Of a stretch of 64,000 nucleotides of DNA, positions 37,382 through 45,169 are shown piece by piece. A program made the position numbers and the translations under genes. The stretch's first letter is position 1. Every line of letters starts with the position of its first letter. The notes below the pieces were generated by a model. It worked only from the letters and a program-made list of their open reading frames with translations. It was not told the origin of the DNA and searched no databases. Source of the DNA: Sphingobacteriaceae bacterium GW460-11-11-14-LB5 (GTDB taxonomy: Bacteria > Bacteroidota > Bacteroidia > Sphingobacteriales > Sphingobacteriaceae); NCBI GenBank assembly GCA_002151545.1, contig CP021237.1:620001-684000 (forward strand), in the 5' to 3' direction.

Positions 37382-38389
37382 ATGAAAACAATAAAAATCG
37401 TTTCTATCCATATTCTTTGCTGGGTACTTGTTCTAGGTTATTTTTATGGAGGCTATTTAATTGATGGCACAACTTTTACTAAGGCTGCTTTGAGTATCTC
37501 TATGAATTTTATACAATTGATAGAGTTCTACATTTGTTATGTATGGGTGTATCCGCGATTTTTGAAAAGAAATAAATTGCCTCAGTTAATTGCAGGCATT
37601 TTGTTTACGATAGCAGTTTTTATCTCACTTCGTTATTTAATAGAAGAGGTCCTTTATCTAAAATGGCTTGGTTTTCATAATTATAATGATGGCGTAACGG
37701 CTTGGGCTTATATATCGGATAACATTTATTGGAGTATTGCCTTTATTGTGGTGCCTGCTGCGGTTTATGGTATTGAGCAGAGCTTTAAATCGGAACAGGT
37801 TAACCGAAAACTTAAAGAAGAAGTGGTGAAAGCCGAGCTTTCATTTTTGAAATCTCAGATCAATCCACACTTTTTGTATAACACCTTAAATTATGTTTAC
37901 TCTTTGGCTATTCCAGTTTCCGATCAACTGGCCAATGCGATTTTACGCTTGTCTGATTTGATGCGCTATACCCTAAACGATAGTCCTGATGGTAAAGTGA
38001 GTTTAGACAAGGAAGTAGAATACCTGGAGAGTTATGTGGCATTATTTAAGATGCGCTTTGAACCGAAATTTTATGTCGATTTTACAACCGAAGGCATTAC
38101 CGGTCAAAAAATTGCTTCCCTGATATTGATTCCTTTTGTCGAAAATGCTTTTAAACATGGGGTGGTAAATGACGAGGCACAGCCTGTACGCATTAAACTT
38201 AAGGTGCAAAACAAACGTTTAAGTTTCGAGGTAAGTAATAAGATCAGTCATGCACAGAAAGATCATTCGAGTGGCGTAGGTATGGTAAATATCCACCGCA
38301 GGTTGGATTTGATTTATCCGGAAAAACATGAATTGTTGATTTCGAATAATGGCAATACCTATAAAAGCACGTTAATTTTAAATCTGTAA
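37382..38389 (+). CDS. LytS/YehU-type sensor histidine kinase
   Basis: An inner-membrane histidine kinase of the LytS family (335 residues). Four hydrophobic segments span about residues 5-135 (VSIHILCWVLVLGYFYGGYL, then NFIQLIEFYICYVW, LPQLIAGILFTIAVFISL and YWSIAFIVVPAAVYGI). The kinase part has the phosphoacceptor motif LKSQINPHFLYNTLN with His163, and an ATP-lid region with LILIPFVENAFKHG and HSSGVGMVNIHRRLDLIYP. No separate periplasmic sensor domain exists, so sensing is probably by the membrane part. The LytTR response regulator follows after 71 bases. Confidence 0.94.
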   Translation: MKTIKIVSIHILCWVLVLGYFYGGYLIDGTTFTKAALSISMNFIQLIEFYICYVWVYPRFLKRNKLPQLIAGILFTIAVFISLRYLIEEVLYLKWLGFHNYNDGVTAWAYISDNIYWSIAFIVVPAAVYGIEQSFKSEQVNRKLKEEVVKAELSFLKSQINPHFLYNTLNYVYSLAIPVSDQLANAILRLSDLMRYTLNDSPDGKVSLDKEVEYLESYVALFKMRFEPKFYVDFTTEGITGQKIASLILIPFVENAFKHGVVNDEAQPVRIKLKVQNKRLSFEVSNKISHAQKDHSSGVGMVNIHRRLDLIYPEKHELLISNNGNTYKSTLILNL

Positions 38390-38460
38390 TGGATAATTTG
38401 TATCATTGAAAACTATTCAAATGTTAATTCACGCTAATCGCCAACCCCTAAACGCCCATT

Positions 38461-39195
38461 ATGATCCGTTGCCTTGCTGTTGATGATGAATCTTACGCCT
38501 CAGATATTATTGCTGCTTTTATCAATAAAACGCCCTTTTTAGAATTGGTTGGCACCACTACCAATGCTTTTGAAGCACTTAACCTGGTGCAGGAGGGTAA
38601 AGTTGATCTTGTTTTTTTAGATATACAGATGCCAGAGCTAACCGGGATTCAGTTTTTGAAAATCTGTGGTGGTAAATGCAAGGTAATCCTAACTACCGCT
38701 TATCCCGAATACGCCCTGGAAGGTTTCGATCTTGATGTGGTAGATTATCTGCTTAAACCCATCTCATACGAGCGTTTTTACAAGGCAGCCACTAAAGCGC
38801 AGCAGATTTTAATGCCTGTAGCACCCGTTCAACAAGAAATTGTAATGCAGCAGGTAACGCAGGGAAATGATTTTATTTTCATCAAAGGCGATACCAAGAA
38901 CAAGTTTATCAAGGTTAATTATGTAGATATTTTATATATAGAGGGACTGAAAAACTATGTTTCGGTTTATACGGCTTCGCAAAGGGTTGTTACTTACCAG
39001 GCACTGCGCGAATTGGAAACCGAATTGCCTCAGCCACCTTTTTACCGCATCCATAAATCGTATATCATCTCGATCGAAAAAATTAAAATGATTGATGGGA
39101 ATACCGTTTACATTAACGATCAGGCAATTCCAATTGGCGAAACCTATAAAGAAGAGTTTTTTAAAGTGGTGAGGGAAGGGAAGAAGAACGGTTAA
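38461..39195 (+). CDS. LytTR-family response regulator
   Basis: A 244-residue two-component regulator and partner of the kinase before it. The receiver domain (1-120) has the acidic pocket in CLAVDDES, the phosphoacceptor Asp54 in LVFLDIQMPELTG, TTAYPEYAL, and the Lys of DVVDYLLKPIS. The LytTR DNA-binding domain (about 140-240) has NKFIKVNYVDILYIEGLKNYVSVYT and FYRIHKSYIISIEKI. Such regulators bind direct repeats. The most obvious nearby target is the divergent outer-membrane barrel gene, which is inference. Confidence 0.95.
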   Translation: MIRCLAVDDESYASDIIAAFINKTPFLELVGTTTNAFEALNLVQEGKVDLVFLDIQMPELTGIQFLKICGGKCKVILTTAYPEYALEGFDLDVVDYLLKPISYERFYKAATKAQQILMPVAPVQQEIVMQQVTQGNDFIFIKGDTKNKFIKVNYVDILYIEGLKNYVSVYTASQRVVTYQALRELETELPQPPFYRIHKSYIISIEKIKMIDGNTVYINDQAIPIGETYKEEFFKVVREGKKNG

Positions 39196-39249
39196 TGGTT
39201 GAAGAGTGATTGCTAAATTGTTTAATTGTTGGGATTCATCTTTATTTGA

Positions 39250-39616
39250 TCATTTTCTAATTGTGCTTAATTCCTTAATGGTGAAAATCTTTGCGTATTT
39301 TCTTTAACCATTAAGCAGTTAAGAGTATTAAGGCGGGGTTGATTAATTTGTTAATGGTTTGATTGTTAAATCATTTTCTAAATGTTCTTAATTCCTTAAT
39401 GGTGAAAATCTTACTGCATATTTTCTTTAACCATTAAGCAGTTAAGAGTATTAAGGCGGGTTTGATTAATTTGTTAATGGTTTGATTGTTAAATCATTTT
39501 CTAATTGTGCTTAATTCCTTAATGGTGAAAATCTTACTGCATATTTCTTTAGCCATTAAGCAGTTAAGAGTATTAAGGTGGGGTTGATTAATTTGTTAAT
39601 GGATTGATTGTTAAAT
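39250..39616 (+). repeat. threefold tandem repeat, unit about 121-123 bp
   Basis: Three near-identical units begin at 39250, 39371 and 39494, each starting TCATTTTCTAA and ending near TTGATTGTTAAA. Inside each unit CTTAATGGT and ACCATTAAG can pair around a 25-30 base loop. The 593-base gap 39196-39788 contains no open gene; besides this repeat it has a TTAACC/GGTTAA-rich stretch (about 39633-39712) and the promoter box of the next gene. Not CRISPR: the unit is too long and there are no unique spacers. Confidence 0.9.
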
Positions 39617-39753
39617 TCTTGGTGTTTCTCATCGGTTAACCATATCGACTGGTTTTTAACAATTCAACAATAAAGCAATTCAACAATTTATACAGTTAAC
39701 CGATTAACCTTACAGTGTGCATAAATTCTCCGAATTATTTATCCCGTTTTTTT

Positions 39754-39761
39754 TAAGTTTG
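39754..39761 (+). promoter_or_regulatory. candidate -7 box for the MazG-like gene
   Basis: TAAGTTTG is an exact TAnnTTTG match 27 bases before the ATG at 39789. No convincing -33 box is visible. Confidence 0.5.
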
Positions 39762-39788
39762 CTGCATAAAGATTAAACCAACATCATC

Positions 39789-40256
39789 ATGCAAGAAACG
39801 AATTCGCTAAACCAGGTTGCAGAATTTCACACCACCTTTAAACACCCTATTTTAGAAAGTCCGGTTATTCCTTCAAAACAGAGGGCCAATTTGCGTATTT
39901 CGCTTTTAGCTGAAGAACTGAAAGAATTACAGGAAGCCGTAGAAAATGATGATCTGGTAGAAGTAGCCGATGCACTTTGCGATTTGCAGTATGTTTTGGC
40001 CGGTGCCATTCACGAGTTTGGCTTAGGCGGAAAATTTAAGACTTTATTTGATGAAGTTCACCGCTCTAACATGAGCAAAGCCTGCAAAACCATAGAAGAA
40101 GCAGAACAAACCATCCAGTTTTACTTAGCTAAAGACCAGACCGAATCTTATTACAAAGAAATCGACGGACTGTTTTTGGTGTTCCGGAAATCTGACGACA
40201 AGACTTTAAAGTCGATCAACTATTCGCCAGCTGATTTAAAATCACATTTGGTTTAA
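39789..40256 (+). CDS. MazG/HisE-like nucleoside triphosphate pyrophosphohydrolase
   Basis: A 155-residue all-alpha NTP pyrophosphatase. The metal-binding pattern is visible: LLAEELKELQEAVENDD (EExxE) and LVEVADALCDLQYVLAG (ExxD), spaced as in the MazG/PRA-PH superfamily. The C-terminal half (VHRSNMSKACKTIEEAEQ, then YYKEIDGLFLVFRKSDDKTLKS) resembles phosphoribosyl-ATP pyrophosphohydrolase-like proteins of Bacteroidetes that stand outside his operons. It probably hydrolyses non-canonical NTPs to NMP and PPi. The alpha/beta hydrolase follows after 18 bases. Confidence 0.85.
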   Translation: MQETNSLNQVAEFHTTFKHPILESPVIPSKQRANLRISLLAEELKELQEAVENDDLVEVADALCDLQYVLAGAIHEFGLGGKFKTLFDEVHRSNMSKACKTIEEAEQTIQFYLAKDQTESYYKEIDGLFLVFRKSDDKTLKSINYSPADLKSHLV

Positions 40257-40274
40257 CTCCTAAATAAGCTCGAA

Positions 40275-41132
40275 TTGAAAAGGCTAAAACAGATTGTAAG
40301 CGAGCTTAAATTAACACAGGCAGCACCTGATGCAGCTTTAATGCGTGAGTTTATTTTTTACTCACCCAAAATGCCATTACGCCTGCATCAGGAACAGTTG
40401 ATAGCAGCATCAAAACAATTTAGTCTTGAGGTTTTTGATACCTATTTTACCCATGCCGAAGTAACCATTAACTGCTTTAGCTGGGGAAACGGAAAACGTA
40501 AAGTATTACTTACGCACGGCTGGGCCTCAAAAGCTTTAGACTTTTATGAGTTGATTACTGAACTCCTGAAAGTAGATGACCTGGAAATTATAGCTTTTGA
40601 TGCACCCGGTAACGGAAGTTCAATCTCTGAATTCTCCAACCTGATGTTATATGCCGATTCGGTAAAATCCATTGCCTTAAATTATGCGCAGCCCGACGTG
40701 CTGATTGGGCACTCCCTTGGCGGTATGGCTAATGTAATTGCTTTGCAGGAACTCGGCTATAGTCCAGATCTGCTCATTAGCATCGCACCGTTAATCAGGC
40801 TGAAAGAAAACTTCGAGCAGAGTCTCGATTCGGTCAACATCAGCCCAAAGGATCAGGATATCTTTTTTAGCAACTTTGTCAAAGAGTTCCCTGTTGCTGC
40901 AAGCCACTTTAACCTGACTGAATTATATCAGTTAAACGCCGAAATTGATCATTTCCTGGCGTTCGATCCGGCTGATCACATTTCTCCCTATGCATTTCTA
41001 AAAGAATTCATGGATAAATATCCTGCAATCCAGGCAAAATCTTTCGAAGATGTGGGGCATTATAAAATCCTCAGATCGGCTGAGGTAATTGAAGATATTG
41101 TGGATAGAATTTCTGCACTTCCAATGTTATAA
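40275..41132 (+). CDS. alpha/beta-fold hydrolase
   Basis: A 285-residue serine hydrolase. The oxyanion region is VLLTHGWASKALDFYELI, the nucleophile elbow VLIGHSLGGMANVIA (Ser of GHSLG), and the catalytic His is probably in FEDVGHYKILRS near the C-terminus, with the acid in AFDPADHISP. The start is a TTG at 40275; the next in-frame ATG would remove 22 residues of the N-terminal helix. Cytoplasmic, as no signal is present. Esterase or lipase activity is likely, substrate unknown. It is probably co-transcribed with the MazG-like gene. Confidence 0.85.
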   Translation: MKRLKQIVSELKLTQAAPDAALMREFIFYSPKMPLRLHQEQLIAASKQFSLEVFDTYFTHAEVTINCFSWGNGKRKVLLTHGWASKALDFYELITELLKVDDLEIIAFDAPGNGSSISEFSNLMLYADSVKSIALNYAQPDVLIGHSLGGMANVIALQELGYSPDLLISIAPLIRLKENFEQSLDSVNISPKDQDIFFSNFVKEFPVAASHFNLTELYQLNAEIDHFLAFDPADHISPYAFLKEFMDKYPAIQAKSFEDVGHYKILRSAEVIEDIVDRISALPML

Positions 41133-41250
41133 ATCGTGCCGGGCGGTAACATTTTACGCCATAAATGACAGCCTGTCCCGACTTTTCTTATCGTGTAGAC
41201 ACATCTCTGTTAATTTACATTTGTTTTTAGTTCCTTTGTCTAAGGCGATC

Positions 41251-41371
41251 GTCATGCTGAACTTGTTTCAGCATCGCAATCGGGTTTATTTAATCCAGGC
41301 TGGTACAGGGAACAGGCTTTTGTTAACTAAACCCGACAGTAGCGGGCATCCCGATTATTTTCAATCGGGAT
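41251..41371. repeat. two REP-like hairpins in the gap before the rhamnose operon
   Basis: ATGCTGAA (41254-41261) pairs with TTCAGCAT (41267-41274), and ATCCCGATT (41348-41356) with AATCGGGAT (41363-41371). The first resembles a segment at 57097-57114 (both GTCAT-C-GAACTTGTTT). The 567-base gap 41133-41699 also holds a CATCTTACATCTTCCAT tract at 41575-41610 and the promoter region of rhaT; an open frame of 94 codons here overlaps the repeats and has no protein-like features. Confidence 0.65.
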
Positions 41372-41630
41372 AAAGCGAATGGCGGGACTACAGCACCTGT
41401 GAAATGCTGCCCTTTCTTTTCCTAAAAAAAAGACTGATACTGGATAACCTGAACTAGATAATTAGAACTTTAAGAGCTTAATAAGTGTCAGATGGTAACA
41501 TCTAAAACTACGGAAAAGAACGGATATCTGTTTTTATACCTGATAACTTCTAATCTCCGTCTCCCGACTTACCAATTCCATCTTCCATTATACATCTTAC
41601 ATCTTCCATCGCTCATATTATTTCTCATCC

Positions 41631-41674
41631 ATAACAGTGCATAACAGTTAAAATTACTGTATATTCTATTTTAG
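41631..41674 (+). promoter_or_regulatory. candidate promoter and operator of the rhamnose operon
   Basis: ATAACAGT occurs twice at 41631 and 41641, exactly one helical turn apart. ACAGT (41644-41648) forms an inverted repeat with ACTGT (41656-41660). A -7-like box TATTTTAG follows at 41667-41674, 26 bases before rhaT. The layout fits a repressor or activator site for the GntR-type regulator at 47893. This is inference from position and symmetry. Confidence 0.45.
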
Positions 41675-41699
41675 AGCAACCAAATATTATTAATAGAGC

Positions 41700-42794
41700 A
41701 TGCAAGCAATTTTAGGCGTAATTTTTCATTTCTTCGGCGGGTTTGCCTCCGGAAGTTTTTATATCCCTTACAAAAAAGTTAAAGGCTGGGCCTGGGAAAG
41801 TTACTGGATTGTTGGGGGAATCTTCTCCTGGTTAATCGTTCCACCACTTGCTGCTTTTTTAACCATCCCGAATTTTACGGCAATTATCACCAGTACAAAC
41901 GGTAGTATTTTATGGCTAACCTATTTTTTTGGTGTGCTTTGGGGTATCGGCGGCTTAACCTATGGATTGGGCGTTCGTTATCTGGGCGTATCGTTAGGGA
42001 GTAGTATCATTTTAGGGCTTTGCATGGTTCTGGGTTCCATCCTGCCATCTATCTACTTCGATTTTTTCCCTCAGGCAGGTAAAGATACTTTTACCATGTT
42101 TCTACATACCGATTGGGGTCGCATGGTATTGCTGGGGCTTTTAGTCTGCGTTGTGGGTATTATCATCTGCGGTAAGGCAGGTATGATGAAAGAGAAGGAA
42201 ATGAAAACCGGTATTACCGATCCGCACGGCATGGAGGTAAAAACAGAATATAAGTTTGGACTCGGTTTATTTGTGGGTATTGTATCGGGTGTTTTAAGTG
42301 CCTGTTTCAATTTCGGCATCGAAGCCGGGAAACCAATGGCCGATGCAGCTAACGCGATCTGGAAAGCAGCAAATCCTGCTGAACCGGGTAATTTCTTGTT
42401 CCAGAACAACGTTACTTATGTAATTGTGCTTTGGGGAGGTTTAACCACCAACTTTATCTGGTGTATGGTATTAAATGCGCGAAACAAAACATTTGGTGAT
42501 TATACAAACGCGGCAAAACCGCTATTAAAAAACTATATTTTTTCTGCACTGGCAGGTACCACCTGGTTTTTACAGTTCTTTTTCTACGGTATGGGCGAAA
42601 GTAAAATGGGTAATGGCGCCAGTTCGTGGATTCTGCATATGGCCTTTATCATCCTCATTGCCAACGTATGGGGACTGGTATTAAAAGAGTGGAAAGGGGT
42701 ATCCAGAAAAACTTTGATTACTGTGTTGGCGGGTATTTTAACCATCATCATTTCGGTACTCATTGTGGGTTATGGTAATAGAATAAAAGGATAA
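41700..42794 (+). CDS. rhaT: L-rhamnose/H+ symporter RhaT
   Basis: A polytopic inner-membrane permease of 364 residues with about ten hydrophobic segments, of the RhaT family in the drug/metabolite transporter superfamily. Typical features are the N-terminal AILGVIFHFFGGFASGSFYIPYKKVKGWAWESYW, GGLTYGLGVRYLGVSLGSSIILGL, and the second half SGVLSACFNFGIEAGKPM with VTYVIVLWGGLTTNFIW. It takes L-rhamnose across the inner membrane. It is the first gene of a five-gene set that otherwise holds the complete catabolic pathway, which makes the substrate assignment firm. Confidence 0.93.
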   Translation: MQAILGVIFHFFGGFASGSFYIPYKKVKGWAWESYWIVGGIFSWLIVPPLAAFLTIPNFTAIITSTNGSILWLTYFFGVLWGIGGLTYGLGVRYLGVSLGSSIILGLCMVLGSILPSIYFDFFPQAGKDTFTMFLHTDWGRMVLLGLLVCVVGIIICGKAGMMKEKEMKTGITDPHGMEVKTEYKFGLGLFVGIVSGVLSACFNFGIEAGKPMADAANAIWKAANPAEPGNFLFQNNVTYVIVLWGGLTTNFIWCMVLNARNKTFGDYTNAAKPLLKNYIFSALAGTTWFLQFFFYGMGESKMGNGASSWILHMAFIILIANVWGLVLKEWKGVSRKTLITVLAGILTIIISVLIVGYGNRIKG

Positions 42795-42821
42795 TAATAA
42801 AAATTTAAATAGAATATAAGA

Positions 42822-44942
42822 ATGTCAATCGATACGAAAAGTTATAAGCACGTAAGCTATCTGTGGGATGAAGAGGAAGCCGCAAAACTGGCTGGAGATG
42901 AAGTTGCCCTTTTGATTTATCGCTCTAATTTATTGGGTGCAGATTTACGCTTAACCAATTATGGAGGTGGAAATACCTCGTGTAAAGTATTGGAAAAGGA
43001 TCCGCTTACCGGTTTAGAAACCGAAGTCATGTGGGTAAAAGGCTCAGGTGGCGATTTAGGCACTTTAAAGAAAAGCGGCCTTGCAGCATTATATGTTGAT
43101 CGTTTACGTAGTTTGAAAAATATTTACCGTGGGGTAGAACATGAGGATGAAATGGTTGAATTGTTTAACCACTGCATTTTCGATTTGAGCTCTAAGGCAC
43201 CATCAATCGATACGCCTTTGCATGGTTTTTTACCGTTTGCGCATATTGATCACTTGCATCCGGATGCAGCCATTGCCATCGCTGCGGCTAAAGACGGTAA
43301 AAAAATTACGGAAGAATTATTTGGCGGCACAATTGGCTGGGTAGAATGGAAAAAACCAGGTTTCGAGCTGGGCTTGCAGTTAAAGCAATGTTTGGATGAA
43401 AATCCAGGCATCCGCGGTATTATGTTAGGCTCACACGGTTTGTTTACCTGGGGAGATACGGCCTACGAAAGTTACCTGAATACCTTAGAAGTAATCGAAA
43501 TCTGTTCGGATTACCTCAACCAGAATTATGGTAAAAAAGGTCCTGTTTTTGGTGGACAAAAAATTGAAAGTGCTGCTGCAGATCAACGTAAAAAACAAGC
43601 GGCTGCTTTAGCACCTGTTTTGCGTGGTTTATGCTCTTCTAAACAACACATGATCGGTCATTTTACTGATGATGCGCGTGTGCTGGAATTCATCAATTCT
43701 AATGATTTGGATCGCCTGGCCCCAATGGGAACCAGTTGTCCCGATCACTTTTTAAGAACTAAAATCAGTCCGCTGGTTTTAACTTTAACCAGCGATGCCG
43801 ACTTATCGGATGTTAAAGCGCTAAAAGAAACATTGGAGCCTGCTTTTGAAGCGTACAGGGCAATGTATACCGCTTATTATGAAGCCTGTAAACATCCAAA
43901 CAGTCCGGCCATTCGCGATACCAACCCGGTTGTTATTCTGTATCCCGGAATAGGAATGTTTACTTTCTCTAAAGATAAACAAACCGCCAGGGTTGCGGCA
44001 GAATTCTATATCAATGCCATTAATGTGATGAAAGGTGCTGAGGCGGTTTCAGCATATACTTCATTGCCACATCAGGAAGCTTTTAATATCGAATATTGGT
44101 TGTTGGAAGAAGCAAAATTACAGCGTATGCCTAAGCCAAAACCTTTAACCGGTAAAATTGCGTTGATTACGGGTAGTGCCGGTGGAATTGGTAAAGCGAT
44201 TGCTAAAAAGTTTGTTGCTGAGGGCGGTGTGGTCATCTTAAACGATATGAATGCCGAGCGTTTAGAAGAAGCAGCTAAAGAATTCGCAGGTCTGTTCGGT
44301 AAGGATTCTTACAGCACGGCAGTTTTAAATGTAACCAGCGAAGAAGATATTAAACAAGCTTTCGATTCGGCTGCTTTGGCTTTTGGCGGGGTAGATATTA
44401 TTGTAAACAATGCCGGCCTATCGATTTCTAAAACCATTGCCGATCATACTGAAAAGGATTGGGATTTGTTATATGATGTTTTGGTAAAAGGCCAGTTCTT
44501 TATTACCCAGGCTGCAACAAATACGATGCAAAAGCAGGATATTGGAGGCGATATCATTAATATTGTAAGTAAGAACGCCTTGGTAAGCGGACCAAATAAT
44601 GCTGGTTATGGCAGTGCAAAAGCAGCTCAGTTACATTTAAGCAGGTTAAACGCAGCCGAATTGGGTGCCGATAACATCCGCGTAAATGTGGTTAACCCGG
44701 ACGCGGTGATCAGCGATAGCAATATCTGGGCTGGCGGTTGGGCCGAAGGCCGTGCAAAAGCCTATGGTATTACCGTTGCAGAGCTACCGGCTTATTATGC
44801 AAAACGTACTTTGTTAAATCAGATTATACTACCGGATGATATTGCCAATGCCTGTTTCGCCTTTGTTGGTGGCTTGCTGCACAAATCAACCGGAAATGTC
44901 TTAAATGTTGATGGCGGTGTAGCCATGGCATTTGTAAGATAA
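42822..44942 (+). CDS. bifunctional L-rhamnulose-1-phosphate aldolase / short-chain (lactaldehyde) dehydrogenase
   Basis: A 706-residue fusion, known as RhaEW or YuxG-like in other bacteria. Residues about 1-430 are a class II aldolase: NYGGGNTSCKVLEKD, VMWVKGSGGDLGTL, the metal histidines in DTPLHGFLPFAHIDHLHPDA, and IMLGSHGLFTWG. Residues about 440-706 are a short-chain dehydrogenase: LITGSAGGIGKAIAKKF for NAD binding, VDIIVNNAGLS, and GYGSAKAAQ with the catalytic Tyr/Lys. It cleaves rhamnulose-1-phosphate to DHAP and L-lactaldehyde, and the dehydrogenase half then oxidises the lactaldehyde. The gene is 27 bases after rhaT. The following gap carries two hairpins. Confidence 0.94.
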   Translation: MSIDTKSYKHVSYLWDEEEAAKLAGDEVALLIYRSNLLGADLRLTNYGGGNTSCKVLEKDPLTGLETEVMWVKGSGGDLGTLKKSGLAALYVDRLRSLKNIYRGVEHEDEMVELFNHCIFDLSSKAPSIDTPLHGFLPFAHIDHLHPDAAIAIAAAKDGKKITEELFGGTIGWVEWKKPGFELGLQLKQCLDENPGIRGIMLGSHGLFTWGDTAYESYLNTLEVIEICSDYLNQNYGKKGPVFGGQKIESAAADQRKKQAAALAPVLRGLCSSKQHMIGHFTDDARVLEFINSNDLDRLAPMGTSCPDHFLRTKISPLVLTLTSDADLSDVKALKETLEPAFEAYRAMYTAYYEACKHPNSPAIRDTNPVVILYPGIGMFTFSKDKQTARVAAEFYINAINVMKGAEAVSAYTSLPHQEAFNIEYWLLEEAKLQRMPKPKPLTGKIALITGSAGGIGKAIAKKFVAEGGVVILNDMNAERLEEAAKEFAGLFGKDSYSTAVLNVTSEEDIKQAFDSAALAFGGVDIIVNNAGLSISKTIADHTEKDWDLLYDVLVKGQFFITQAATNTMQKQDIGGDIINIVSKNALVSGPNNAGYGSAKAAQLHLSRLNAAELGADNIRVNVVNPDAVISDSNIWAGGWAEGRAKAYGITVAELPAYYAKRTLLNQIILPDDIANACFAFVGGLLHKSTGNVLNVDGGVAMAFVR

Positions 44943-44949
44943 TATAAAT

Positions 44950-45012
44950 CCGTGGCTGGTGCCCGCACAGACCGATATGACGATTGGTGCGCTGTGAAGA
45001 CACAGACCACGG
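44950..45012 (+). other. large hairpin in the aldolase-isomerase gap
   Basis: CCGTGG (44950-44955) pairs with CCACGG (45007-45012), extended inward by partial pairing of CTGGTG with CACAGA. It lies 8 bases after the aldolase stop. It could stabilise the upstream transcript end or be part of a dispersed repeat. I see no coding content. Confidence 0.5.
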
Positions 45013-45034
45013 AGATTAAAAATAGTTTTAGTGC

Positions 45035-45078
45035 GTTATTCCCTAGGCTTGTGTCCCCACAGGCTGGGAATAACTTTT
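45035..45078 (+). terminator. terminator-like hairpin inside the rhamnose operon
   Basis: GTTATTCCC (45035-45043) pairs perfectly with GGGAATAAC (45066-45074), with an inner stem CTTGTG/CACAGG (one wobble pair) and a TCCC loop, followed by TTTT. It should act as a partial terminator or RNA-processing site that lowers expression of the isomerase, kinase and regulator relative to the permease and aldolase. Confidence 0.6.
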
Positions 45079-45169
45079 AAAAAAATAATCATTCTCTTTG
45101 TGAAGAGGATGGAAGTGGATGGCGATTGTGTCGCCAAAATGATTAACCTAAGAAAAACCAAATATTCTC

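Noticed and set aside
39250-39616. Tandem repeat as a possible CRISPR array
   Set aside because: Unit of about 121 bases, three copies, no unique spacers, no cas genes.
41089-41373. 94-codon frame overlapping the hydrolase end
   Set aside because: Runs through REP-like hairpins, no recognisable composition or start signal.
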